Below are positions 1 through 7,523 of a DNA stretch of 64,000 nt, piece after piece. The stretch is taken from the NCBI RefSeq assembly GCF_032842345.1, contig NZ_WBKO01000001.1, forward strand, positions 1,714,154 to 1,778,153, given 5' to 3'. This DNA comes from Methanoculleus caldifontis. Its GTDB lineage: Archaea > Halobacteriota > Methanomicrobia > Methanomicrobiales > Methanoculleaceae. How positions within the stretch are numbered: the stretch's first letter is position 1; each line of letters starts with the position of its first letter. A program made the translations under genes and the position numbers. Under the pieces are notes generated by a model. The model did not search any database, had not been told where the DNA came from, and saw nothing but the letters and a program-made list of their open reading frames with translations.

Positions 1-328
1 CCCTGAACGCCTCCGCGACGGCGCGGCGGGCTGCAGGGGGGACCTCGTTGGGGTCGAAGAAACTGCCGGAGGTGAAGATCTTGAGCATCTGGTAATCGTC
101 GTCGCGGAAGTTCTCTTTGACCCAGCGGACCTGGCGGATCAGCCGCTCGGCGAGCTCGTCCCGGGGGAGGTCCGGGTAACGCTCGTGCCGGTAGCCGCAC
201 ATCCGGCAACGGTTCCAGGAGCATCCGCCGCTCCGGAAGATAACCGTCAGCGTATCGAGGATCTGCCCGTCATAGCGGTCTTTCCCCCGCCAGGACGCCA
301 GCGGTTTCTCGGTAAATTTGGATAGCAT
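1..328 (-). CDS. Radical SAM protein, probable archaeosine biosynthesis enzyme RaSEA (N-terminal part)
   Basis: The gene runs off the left edge; only about 109 N-terminal residues are visible. They contain GGCSWNRCRMCGY (residues about 33-45), a cysteine cluster preceding an Arg/His-rich stretch, and a KIFTSGSFFDPNEV segment, both typical of the TIGR01210-type archaeal radical SAM family. RaSEA, with ArcS, converts the lysine adduct of preQ0 at tRNA position 15 to archaeosine. The start ATG at 328 follows a GAGGT-like ribosome site. The family call rests on the N-terminus alone, so the subfamily is less certain than the radical SAM assignment. It is divergent from the surface protein at 357. 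Confidence 0.7.
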   Translation of the reverse strand, partial: MLSKFTEKPLASWRGKDRYDGQILDTLTVIFRSGGCSWNRCRMCGYRHERYPDLPRDELAERLIRQVRWVKENFRDDDYQMLKIFTSGSFFDPNEVPPAARRAVAEAFR

Positions 329-356
329 TATACCTCATATTCGTTGATGTACTGGT

Positions 357-1442
357 ATGAAAAGGATCGCATGGCTGACGCTTGTTGCTGCGATGGTGCT
401 TGTCGGCACGGTGTCTGCCGCGTACGTCGCAATCAGCGGGCCGCAGACCGTGTACGTCGGCAGCCCGCTCGATGTCACGGGCACCTCGATTCTGGGAGAG
501 GCCGGAACGCCTTCGCTCAGCCCGGGATTCAGCACGGAGATCATCCTGTATAATGTCCAGCACGCAAAACGCGAAGTGGCCCGGAAGACGATCGTCGTGC
601 AGCAGGACGGCAGGTTCTCCGCGACGTTTGATACCGGGGGCCTTACTGCAGGCCAGTACCTGATCGAGATCATCGATCCCACGCGGACCACCTTCGGGAG
701 TACTTCAAAGACCCAGCTCTTCGTCACTCTGGTCGACCGTTCAGGGGATCTCAGGGTAGATTCTCCGTCGAATCAGGAGTTCGACGGCAGCCTCGACCTC
801 CGGGGCGCGATCAGCGGGATCGGTAGCGCCGGCGTGCAGATCGAGGTCGAGCACCAGGGCGCCACCGTCTACGGGCCGAAGTTCATCGCCACCAACGCCG
901 ACGGGGCGTTCTCTACGGCGGTGCCCATCTCCGCCGCGGGCGTCTACAGGGTCACCTTCGGAGATTCCAGGGGCTACATCGGCACCCGTGAGTTCGTGAT
1001 CTCCGGAACCCCCGGCCCGACGGCGACGCCGGCGATGATCTCCGCGAGCGCCCCCGCGACGCGGTCCGCCCCGGCATACTTTGAGGTTGATACGAAGAGC
1101 GGCACGGTGACGATCGTGACGTCGGCCGGGATCGACTGGGTGGTCGAGTACATCGACGAGGACAACAACTCCCGCAAAGTCAACGACAAGGGCATGCTCG
1201 AGCCGGAGACCGTGACGGTTGCGGCACGGGGAGGCCCGGTCTACGTGAAGGTCTACCCTATGAGCTACAACGACAGCGGAGCGGTGCAGGTCTCGGCGTC
1301 GAACGCGGACGCAGTCCGGGTGAGCCAGACCGCGCCCGGCCTCTTCGGAGACGCGGTTCCCACCCCGGCGCAGGCCGCACCGGTCCCCGCGCTCCTCGCG
1401 CTCCTCGCACTCCTTGCGGTCGTCCTCGCGCGCCGGGGATGA
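357..1442 (+). CDS. Secreted surface protein with C-terminal membrane anchor, Methanomicrobiales type
   Basis: The protein has 361 residues. It opens with a signal peptide (MKRIAWLTLVAAMVLVGTVSA) and continues with beta-rich Ig-like segments (AISGPQTVYVG, then two repeats around residues 25-120 and 125-215). A Thr/Pro/Ala linker near residue 220 leads to a second beta domain, and the chain ends in a short hydrophobic helix followed by ARRG. That C-terminal layout resembles archaeal sorting signals, but the PGF triplet is absent (APVPALLALL instead). It resembles S-layer-like proteins of Methanoculleus, although no enzymatic motif is visible. No strong ribosome site precedes the ATG, so the mRNA may be near-leaderless. 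Exact function unknown. Confidence 0.75.
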   Translation: MKRIAWLTLVAAMVLVGTVSAAYVAISGPQTVYVGSPLDVTGTSILGEAGTPSLSPGFSTEIILYNVQHAKREVARKTIVVQQDGRFSATFDTGGLTAGQYLIEIIDPTRTTFGSTSKTQLFVTLVDRSGDLRVDSPSNQEFDGSLDLRGAISGIGSAGVQIEVEHQGATVYGPKFIATNADGAFSTAVPISAAGVYRVTFGDSRGYIGTREFVISGTPGPTATPAMISASAPATRSAPAYFEVDTKSGTVTIVTSAGIDWVVEYIDEDNNSRKVNDKGMLEPETVTVAARGGPVYVKVYPMSYNDSGAVQVSASNADAVRVSQTAPGLFGDAVPTPAQAAPVPALLALLALLAVVLARRG

Positions 1443-1448
1443 ACAACC

Positions 1449-1457
1449 TTTTTTTAT
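1449..1457 (+). promoter_or_regulatory. T-rich tract: terminator of upstream gene and likely box A of tRNA-Ser
   Basis: A run of seven T followed by ATCC lies just after the surface-protein stop and about 29 nt before the tRNA 5' end. It fits both an archaeal oligo-T terminator and a TATA-like box for the tRNA. Which role dominates cannot be told from sequence. Confidence 0.45.
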
Positions 1458-1481
1458 CCGCCGACCAATAGGTTAAGGCGA

Positions 1482-1566
1482 GCCGGGATAGTCTAGTCCG
1501 GGAAGGCGGTGGCCTTGAAAGCCTCTGGTGCCTGGCACCTCGGGAGTTCAAATCTCCCTCCCGGCG
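1482..1566 (+). tRNA. tRNA-Ser (anticodon TGA)
   Basis: The acceptor stem GCCGGGA (1482-1488) pairs perfectly with TCCCGGC (1559-1565), with G1566 as discriminator base. The T arm is GGGAG/CTCCC around TTCAAAT (1542-1558). The anticodon loop CTTGAAA gives anticodon TGA. A long variable arm GGTGC-CTG-GCACC identifies a class II serine tRNA. No intron is seen and CCA is not encoded. The anticodon stem appears to hold one T-T mismatch. Confidence 0.93.
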
Positions 1567-1766
1567 CTCACTGTTTATGTCCGGGCCGTGGCGAAGAGCA
1601 CGGCGCCTTTTGATCCCTGTTGACAGAACTCAATACTTCGCTAAATCTTGCACCTGGCATCACGTGATGCGGTCTCGCGCAACGCCGCGATGTGCGGGCG
1701 GGTCGAACGACTGGAGCTCAAGCACCGAAGGTGCGAAGAAGCGCTGACGGTACCCCGGACACTGGA

Positions 1767-1884
1767 CTTCGCGTTCTTCGCGCCTCGCACCTGCGGTGCT
1801 CAAGCTCGCTTACGCTCGCACTTCGCGTGAGGTACTTGGTGCTGATATCGATACAGTCTCACACGAAGACGCGAAGCCGCGAAG
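1767..1884. repeat. Dispersed inverted-arm element, copy A (left arm interrupted)
   Basis: The right arm (1858-1884, CTCACACGAAGACGCGAAGC...) matches the family right arm. The left arm begins CTTCGCGTTCTTCGCGCC at 1767 and ends CTTCGCGTGAG at 1831, but about 36 nt is inserted between the two pieces. The insert contains a GCACCTGCGGTGC hairpin. The spacer between the arms is 1832-1857, 26 nt, the same length as in copies C, D and E. Confidence 0.8.
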
Positions 1885-1915
1885 GGGGGGCGAAGTGCGA
1901 TGGGCCGAAGGGTGC

Positions 1916-1954
1916 GACGTTCCAACGGAACGGAGCTGGAGCACCGAAGGTGCG
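1916..1954. repeat. Two-hairpin module accompanying the inverted-arm element, copy A
   Basis: Two mini-hairpins in tandem: GTTCC-AAC-GGAAC, then GCACC-GAA-GGTGC, joined by GGAGCTGGA. The same order and linker (CGGAGnnnGAG) recur near 11215, 11264, 32597 and 53064. The hairpin loops vary while the stems are kept or compensated. Confidence 0.65.
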
Positions 1955-2113
1955 GGTCCGGAGTTCGAGCACCGCTAGGTGCGACGCGAGGTCGATGGTT
2001 TACCTTCGAGCGGGCTTCCTCACAACATTAGTGAAGTACTGGAGCTCGCGTGTGTGTAACGCGGCTGCCCGGGCTTGGGAAAGAGTGGTTGAGACCGTTA
2101 CAGCCGCCCGGTC

Positions 2114-2788
2114 TCACTCGTCCCTGATCCAGCCTTCCCGCACCCACCGTTCGTACTCGTCCGGCCGCCAGTCCCGGTTCGCCCGCACTATCCCGGCAAA
2201 ATAATCCCGGTTCTCCGCCATTTCGGCCTCCTGGTCCGGGTATCGCGGCCGGTCGCCGAGGGCACGGACGAGCCGCCGGCCGAGATCGCGTGCCGCCGGC
2301 TCCGCCCGGTCGATCGCCTCCGGGCCGTCGTCGAGCGCGACGCTCATCCCTCCGACCGCCGCCACCCCGAGATAGTTGAGGGCGTGGTTCAGGTAGCCGA
2401 CGACCGCGTCGCCGCCCGATACCTGCGTGGTCGCGAGACTGCAGCCGTACTTCCCGGCGAGAGTCTGGTAGTGGATGGCGTCCGCCAGACGGTCGATGAA
2501 GACCTTCATCTGCCCGCTGACGTTGTCGACGTAGACCGGCGAGGCGAGCACCAGCCCGTCGGCGTCCAGCATCCGGTCGTATGCGGCAGCAAAGTCATCG
2601 GCAAAGACGCACGTTCCATCCAGGCTGCAACTCTCGCAGGCGGTGCAGGGGACGATCTGGAGGTCGGCGAGGTCGATGAGGTCGACCCCGGCCCCGGCAC
2701 TTTCGGCCCCGGCAAGCACGAGGCCTGCAAGTTTTCTCGTCCTGCTCCGCATCCCCCGCGGGCTTCCCACTATTGCGGCAATCTTCAC
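2114..2788 (-). CDS. Iron-sulfur flavoprotein (Isf family, flavodoxin-like fold)
   Basis: The protein has 224 residues. The N-terminus KIAAIVGSPRG is the FMN phosphate-binding loop of NADPH-dependent FMN reductase-like flavodoxins. CTACESCSLDGTC (Cys48, 51, 54, 60) fits the compact CX2CX2CX5C motif that binds the [4Fe-4S] cluster in methanogen Isf. LASPVYVDNVSGQMKVFIDR is the family flavin-binding segment. Isf proteins are thought to move electrons, for example reducing O2 or peroxide, in anaerobes; the physiological partner here is unknown. It is a single gene facing the repeat-rich spacer, and the next gene upstream is on the same strand 90 nt away. Confidence 0.85.
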   Translation of the reverse strand: MKIAAIVGSPRGMRSRTRKLAGLVLAGAESAGAGVDLIDLADLQIVPCTACESCSLDGTCVFADDFAAAYDRMLDADGLVLASPVYVDNVSGQMKVFIDRLADAIHYQTLAGKYGCSLATTQVSGGDAVVGYLNHALNYLGVAAVGGMSVALDDGPEAIDRAEPAARDLGRRLVRALGDRPRYPDQEAEMAENRDYFAGIVRANRDWRPDEYERWVREGWIRDE

Positions 2789-2878
2789 GCTTCCGTCACT
2801 TCCGGGGGAAGCGTTAGCCCCGATGCGGGAAAATAGTTTAGAACCGGGAAGCGGCCCCCTGTGGAGCGAAAGGATCGT

Positions 2879-3847
2879 TCACGGCTCGAAGTCTACCACC
2901 ACGGCCGAGTGGTCGCTCAGCCCCTGCCCCCGGAGGTCGTGCAGGTACCAGCACGCCGTCGGGTTCAGGCGCGCGGAGGCGAAGACATGGTCGTAGCGCT
3001 TGCACTTCGGGACGTCCTCGGGGCCGCGGTCGGGGCACCAGCTGTACTCCCGTGCCCGGTAGCCGTGCAGTCTCCGGAAGACGTCGGGGAGGTCGTACTC
3101 CGCAAGGCCGGAGAGGACGTTCATCTCGGCGTTATACCACCACTTCCTCGGCCGGCCGAGATACTCGTCGTTCTCGGAGACCGTGGTGGTATAGGCCTCG
3201 TCCGGGACGATGTCGCGGTAGAAGGGGACGATCGTTCCGTCGGAGAGTTCCGCTTCAGGGATATGGAGGTCACCGCAGAGGATCCGCGGCCTCATCGATC
3301 TCACGGCGAGACGCTGGTAGATCCCGACCAGCGTTTCCGCCTTGACGATCTCGTTCCTCCGGCCGCCTATCGCCGTCGGCACATGAGCGTTGTGGAGCTC
3401 GAACTCGCCCGTGGGTGCGCTGACGGCGGCGGAGACCAGCCGCTGCTTCCACGGGATGTCGAAGTCGAGCGGGTTTAACGGCGTGAGGGGATACCTGCTC
3501 GCGATAAGGCACCCGTAGTCCTTCGCTTCGGCGGTCGGCGAGCACTGCTCGGAGAGCCGGGAGATGTTGTATGCGAACTGGAAGGGATCGTTCGCGTTCC
3601 GCGAACGGAGTTCGTTCAGACGCTCGGCCATATATGCCACCCGGGCGATCTCCACCAGGCCCAGGCTGTCGACGGAGTAGACCAGCCCGAAGTTCTCCAG
3701 TTCTTCACGGAAGAGCGGCAGTGCCCGGTCCGTCACTTCCTGGAAGGCGACGATATCCGGCGAATGCTGGCAGACTGCTTCGACCTTCTTCTCCACGCTC
3801 TTTAAACCGGAGCGGAAGAGATCTATGTTCCACGATATGAGCCGCAT
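2879..3847 (-). CDS. Endonuclease/exonuclease/phosphatase-superfamily protein
   Basis: The protein has 322 residues with the usual fold markers in order: SWNIDLFRSGL at the N-terminus, DIVAFQEVTD (metal-binding Glu, about residue 37), LHNAHVP, LCGDLHIPEA, RYDHVFASARL and the C-terminal GLSDHSAVVVDFEP with its catalytic Asp-His pair. These indicate a Mg-dependent phosphodiesterase or phosphatase related to exonuclease III and DNase I. The substrate cannot be told; no signal peptide or extra DNA-binding domain is visible, so a cytosolic role is likely. It begins with ATG and no clear ribosome site. It is probably monocistronic. Confidence 0.8.
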   Translation of the reverse strand: MRLISWNIDLFRSGLKSVEKKVEAVCQHSPDIVAFQEVTDRALPLFREELENFGLVYSVDSLGLVEIARVAYMAERLNELRSRNANDPFQFAYNISRLSEQCSPTAEAKDYGCLIASRYPLTPLNPLDFDIPWKQRLVSAAVSAPTGEFELHNAHVPTAIGGRRNEIVKAETLVGIYQRLAVRSMRPRILCGDLHIPEAELSDGTIVPFYRDIVPDEAYTTTVSENDEYLGRPRKWWYNAEMNVLSGLAEYDLPDVFRRLHGYRAREYSWCPDRGPEDVPKCKRYDHVFASARLNPTACWYLHDLRGQGLSDHSAVVVDFEP

Positions 3848-3958
3848 GGTGCCAATACATTGCGCGTTGGCGTTCCTTGCTCATTAAGACATCGAGTTTA
3901 GAACGGTGTTGCGGGACCTGTTCAGGATGTTTGAGCGGTCTGCCGCAGAGCGCACGCC

Positions 3959-3965
3959 AAAAAAA
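3959..3965 (-). terminator. Oligo-T terminator downstream of the SdrD-repeat surface protein
   Basis: Seven consecutive T on the minus strand about 115 nt after the surface-protein stop, the form of an archaeal intrinsic terminator. It is distant from the stop, so the call is tentative. Confidence 0.4.
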
Positions 3966-4079
3966 GGGGAACTTCCGGTCGGCACCGGCCTCCCGGCAAA
4001 GGGGCCGCTCTCCGCACAATCTCCGCGCCGGAAGCGCCCGGTGCTGCCTCGCCCGGACAGAGGAGTCTCTCCCGCGGGC

Positions 4080-7052
4080 CTACACATACACAATGCCGCT
4101 TTCATTCGTCTCTCCTTGCGGTGTCATCTCCTCTTCCGGCGTCACCTCCTCTTCAGGTGTTGTCTCTTCTTCCGGCGTCACCTCCTCTTCAGGTGTTATC
4201 TCCTCTTCCGGAGTCACTTCTTCTTCAGGTGTCATCTCTTCTTCCGGCGTCACTTCCTCCTCCGGCGTCACCTCTCCTTCCGCGACCGGCGGTACGAGCC
4301 CCGCGTTCCAGTCGGTCTGCTCCTCGCCCGGGTCGAGTTCAAACTGCGGCGTCGTACCGGTGGCGGGATCGGCGGTGCTGTCCTCGCCTGCCGGGCTGAA
4401 GGTGTAGCCCTCCGGCGGCGTGAAACGCACGGCGTAGGCCCCGGCGGCAACATCAGTAAACCGGTAGGCTCCGGCATCATCCGTCATCATCGTCCCGGCT
4501 TCCGCACCACCCATGTCGAGGAGGGTCACCACGATCCCCGCGAGTCCCATCTCGCCGGCATCCCGGATACCGTTCGCGTCCGTATCGTTCCAGGCAATCC
4601 CGCCGACAGTAGCGGTCGCTTCTTCGGATACCGCGAGTCCTGCATCGCGGGTGAGGCCCTCTCCCGTCAGTTCAAAGGGCCCGGTCCGGCCGGTCTCCGG
4701 GAGGATGTCGCTGTCCAGCGTGTCATCCCCGGCATCCGGCGCAACAAAGGTGAAGCCTTCAGGTGGCATGACCTCGACGATGTAGGTCGTGCCGACCACG
4801 CCCTGCAGGGTGTAGTATCCGTCTTCTCCTGTGGTCGTTTCAACGGGGGTTCCGGCCGCATCCGTGACCTGGCTCTCATTTTCGTAGAGGAGCCGCACGA
4901 GTACCCCGGGCACCCCTTCTTCGCCCTCGTCCTGAAGCGCGTTCGCGTTCGTGTCATTCCAGACAAAGCCGCCGATGGTGGCGTTCTCGTCAGCTGGTTC
5001 TATTACAGCCGTCACGTTCGCCCCGGCATCCCAGTCGGACTGCGTCTCGTTTTCGGCGAGCGTGATCTTCTCCGTCCTCCCCGTTGCCGGGTCGGCGTCG
5101 CTGTCAAGAGCGTCGTCGGTACCCTGGTCCATCGGTGTGAAGTTGAAGCCGTCCGGCAGTTCAAAGTGCAGGTAGTAGTCGCCCGCCAGGAGGGCATCGA
5201 ACTCGTAGGTCCCGTTTGCATCTGTTGTTGTGGAGTTAACGAGTGTCTCATTTATGTGGTAGAGTTCGACGCCGGCATCGGCGATGCCCCCCTCCTCTTC
5301 GTCCTGGAGGCCGTTACCGTCGGTATCGTTCCAGACGAAACCGCCGATAGTGCTGTTTGCGGTTGTGTTCGGCACCGGCGGTTCCTGCTGCCTGATCAGC
5401 CCGGCATCCCACCAGCACTGCCATTCTCCTGCTTTCAGGGAGATCCTGTCGGTCCTGCCGGTCGTTACGTTCGCATCGCTGTCCAGTCTATCGTTCTGAC
5501 CGGCATCCTTCACGGTGAACGCGTAGCCCTGCGGGAGGCTGAACCTGATGTAATAATTGCCGGGGTTGAGACCGCTGAAGGAGTATCCCCGGGAGGTGGT
5601 AGTCGTGGTGGTGATCGTCCGCTGCTGCGCATCGAGGAGGGTGACGGTGACTCCGGTTATCACTCCCTCGTCTTTGTCCTGGATACCGTTGGCATTGGTA
5701 TCGTTCCAGACGAAGTTACCGATGCATCCGGTTGTTGGTGCGGGCGGTTTCGGCTTCGGTGTCGGCGGGGGGCACTGCACGGGGCAGACCCTCGGCGGTT
5801 TCGGCGGTTTTGCCGGTGGCTGTGTCACACTCTTCTCTATCGTTGCAAGTTTCACGACCCAGGCATCGGTCTCTGGCGTGCCGCCTATCGCCGTGTTGTT
5901 GAAAGTTCCGGCGACAACATACCCGGATGCCGCTGTCTGGACGACCGATGCGGCCCGGTCACCCGGGTTTACACCTCCAAACGCCAGGTCGCCCTCGACG
6001 GCCCCAAGGCTATCAAGTTTCACGACCCAGGCGTCGTTGTCGGTAGAAAGATTCCCGCTCCTGCCGGCAAAGAGGTACCCGCCGCCGAAGGTGGCGATGA
6101 TCGATTCGGCCGACTCGTTCTCGTTCGCGTCTCCATAGGTCCAGTTCCAGACGATCTCTCCGTCGGGATTGATTTTGGCGACCAGGGCGTCATCCTCCGT
6201 ACTGTTGGGGGCGGTCCGGCTCATGTAACTCCCGGCGAAGACGAAGTCCCCGTCCGGAGCAAGGACGATCGAACGGGCAGTATCGTTCTCCTGACCGCCG
6301 AAGGTCACGTTCCAGAGCTCGTTCCCGGAGGAGTCGAGCTTCAGGATGAGTGCATCCGTTCCGAACGACTCGAACGATTCCGTGCTTCCTGCAACACCGA
6401 TCTCACCTGATTCGGTCTCAACAACCGCATAGGCCGAGTCGTTCCACCCCGGTTCCCCGAAGGTCCGGGTCCATTCCTCGTATCCGGAACTGTTGAGTTT
6501 GATCACCAGGGCATCGGTATCCGGTTCGCCCCACAACGCTGTCTCACCCGCAATGATGTAGCCTCCGTCCGATGCTCCGGCAACCGCGAACGTCGAGATG
6601 TTGACGTCCGGTCCGCCGAAGGTCTCATTCCAGAGGATCTCGCCCTGAGGAGTGAGTTTCATCACCCAGGCGTCGGTATCCTTCCGGTTCTCTTCGGTGA
6701 CATAGGTGAGTGTCCCTGCAAGGAGGAGATTCCCGTCCGAGGTGTTGATCAGTGCGCGGGCTGTATCTTTTTCCGGGCCGCCATAGGTTCTGTTCCATCG
6801 CTCGTCGCCCGATCCGGTCAGATTTACCAGCCAGGCGTCTGCCTCTCCCGCACCGAACGACCCGGTCTCGCCGGCAAAGAGGTATCCTCTATCCCCTGGC
6901 ACCTGAACGATCGCGTATGCCGAGTCGTTTGCACCGGGTCCACCGTATGTCTTATTCCATACCACAGAGATATCTACAGCGGCGGCACCGGCGATGGTCG
7001 CCAATGCCGAGGCTAACAATATGAAGATCAGAATTCTGCTCTTCTTTCCCAT
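4080..7052 (-). CDS. Large secreted surface protein: propeller-like repeats, four SdrD-type B repeats, TPEEE tail
   Basis: The protein has about 990 residues. The order is signal peptide (1-26); about seven repeats of some 50 residues with W-N-x-T-F/Y-GG...DA-V-KL signatures (30-405), probably a beta-propeller; a Pro/Cys linker (410-445, with VCPVQCPPP); then four SdrD_B/Cna-B-like units of about 110 residues. Each of these starts GGFVWNDTNANGIQDxxE, has an Asp-rich calcium-type loop, and ends WDAGL. The tail is nine TPEEEx hexapeptides ending GIVYV. Many N-x-S/T sites suggest glycosylation. No C-terminal anchor is seen. ATG at 7052 has AAGGAG upstream; a GTG one codon earlier is the alternative. 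An adhesin-like role at the cell surface is inferred. Confidence 0.85.
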   Translation of the reverse strand: MGKKSRILIFILLASALATIAGAAAVDISVVWNKTYGGPGANDSAYAIVQVPGDRGYLFAGETGSFGAGEADAWLVNLTGSGDERWNRTYGGPEKDTARALINTSDGNLLLAGTLTYVTEENRKDTDAWVMKLTPQGEILWNETFGGPDVNISTFAVAGASDGGYIIAGETALWGEPDTDALVIKLNSSGYEEWTRTFGEPGWNDSAYAVVETESGEIGVAGSTESFESFGTDALILKLDSSGNELWNVTFGGQENDTARSIVLAPDGDFVFAGSYMSRTAPNSTEDDALVAKINPDGEIVWNWTYGDANENESAESIIATFGGGYLFAGRSGNLSTDNDAWVVKLDSLGAVEGDLAFGGVNPGDRAASVVQTAASGYVVAGTFNNTAIGGTPETDAWVVKLATIEKSVTQPPAKPPKPPRVCPVQCPPPTPKPKPPAPTTGCIGNFVWNDTNANGIQDKDEGVITGVTVTLLDAQQRTITTTTTTSRGYSFSGLNPGNYYIRFSLPQGYAFTVKDAGQNDRLDSDANVTTGRTDRISLKAGEWQCWWDAGLIRQQEPPVPNTTANSTIGGFVWNDTDGNGLQDEEEGGIADAGVELYHINETLVNSTTTDANGTYEFDALLAGDYYLHFELPDGFNFTPMDQGTDDALDSDADPATGRTEKITLAENETQSDWDAGANVTAVIEPADENATIGGFVWNDTNANALQDEGEEGVPGVLVRLLYENESQVTDAAGTPVETTTGEDGYYTLQGVVGTTYIVEVMPPEGFTFVAPDAGDDTLDSDILPETGRTGPFELTGEGLTRDAGLAVSEEATATVGGIAWNDTDANGIRDAGEMGLAGIVVTLLDMGGAEAGTMMTDDAGAYRFTDVAAGAYAVRFTPPEGYTFSPAGEDSTADPATGTTPQFELDPGEEQTDWNAGLVPPVAEGEVTPEEEVTPEEEMTPEEEVTPEEEITPEEEVTPEEETTPEEEVTPEEEMTPQGETNESGIVYV
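4107..4268 (-). repeat. 18-bp tandem repeat coding for TPEEE(V/M/I/T), nine units
   Basis: Eight TPEEEx hexapeptides and one TPQGET are encoded by 18-bp units. Synonymous positions differ between units, so this is not a very recent expansion. The result is an acidic, Pro-spaced, probably extended stalk at the C-terminus. Confidence 0.9.
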
Positions 7053-7523
7053 CACGTCAACTCCTTAAGCAGTTTGCCCGGGCAAGGCAGGTGTATCAGA
7101 ACACGCCGGCGTCATTGCATTCGAGTCACGGCATACGGGTGGATGGGCGGCTATAGGCGGTCGTGTGAGCCCTTACGGGGCGGTAAGCGGGTACCTTGAA
7201 GGTTGCGTTATCGGTTGATCTTCTGTGAATCGGCGGTTGGTGCAGTTGCTGATACACCCCCGGTCTGCGAAGAAGGGATAATATTCTGAAATATATATTA
7301 ATATCGATATATTTTTAGTGGGCAGGATTGATCCACCGTCTGTTCCACAGATATACTCCTCTCCGGTACCTGCCGGAAGTGCGACCACTGCAACCCACCG
7401 TCCGGTTCTTCGTCATCCCCTCCGGCTTCGCCGGCTCCTGAACGCTCCGTCCTCTTGGGACACCGCAAAAGAGTCATCGGATACGCAGCAAGACGGGAAA
7501 GAGGGAGCCGGGACGGCCGCTCA
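7053..7523. other. Intergenic spacer with long leader and AT-rich promoter region
   Basis: About 470 bp between recQ and the surface-protein gene, both on the minus strand. An AT island at 7277-7318 (ATATATATTAATATCGATATATTTTTAG) carries TATA-like boxes on both strands. If it serves the surface protein, the 5' leader would be about 200 nt. No gene is supported in the rest. Confidence 0.5.
7277..7318 (-). promoter_or_regulatory. Probable promoter of the SdrD-repeat surface protein
   Basis: The AT-rich island stands out against high-GC flanks and contains TTAATATATATTTC on the minus strand. It is the only good TATA candidate upstream of the gene, some 225 nt from the start codon, which implies a long untranslated leader. 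Confidence 0.45.

Larger units (their letters stand above)
1567..2113. other. Repeat-rich intergenic spacer, no gene supported
   Basis: This 547-bp stretch has short open frames on the plus strand, but they consist of repeats and lack coding character. It holds the inverted-arm element at 1767-1884, the two-hairpin module at 1916-1954, and further mini-hairpins such as AGCACCGAAGGTGCG near 1721 and GAGCACCGCTAGGTGCG near 1968. The region near 1990-2110 shows nothing recognisable. Confidence 0.7.

Noticed and set aside
1767..1884. CRISPR array suggested by repeated 28-nt units with 26-nt spacers
   Set aside because: Only two repeat units per locus, in inverted not direct orientation, with internal heptamer repeats and no cas genes nearby. 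It is a dispersed palindromic element.
1648..2204. Plus-strand frames in the spacer after tRNA-Ser
   Set aside because: They run through inverted-arm and hairpin repeats and end antisense to the iron-sulfur flavoprotein gene; no ribosome site.
3906..6410. Very long open frame (834 codons) on the plus strand
   Set aside because: It lies antisense to the SdrD-repeat gene, whose minus-strand product has a signal peptide, clear repeats and a ribosome site. The plus frame is open because of the high-GC codon bias and gives a compositionally odd Arg/Phe-rich product.
7074..7084. TTGCCCGGGCA palindrome, also present at 31190-31200
   Set aside because: Two copies of an 11-bp GC palindrome in a high-GC 64-kb window are compatible with chance and their contexts differ.
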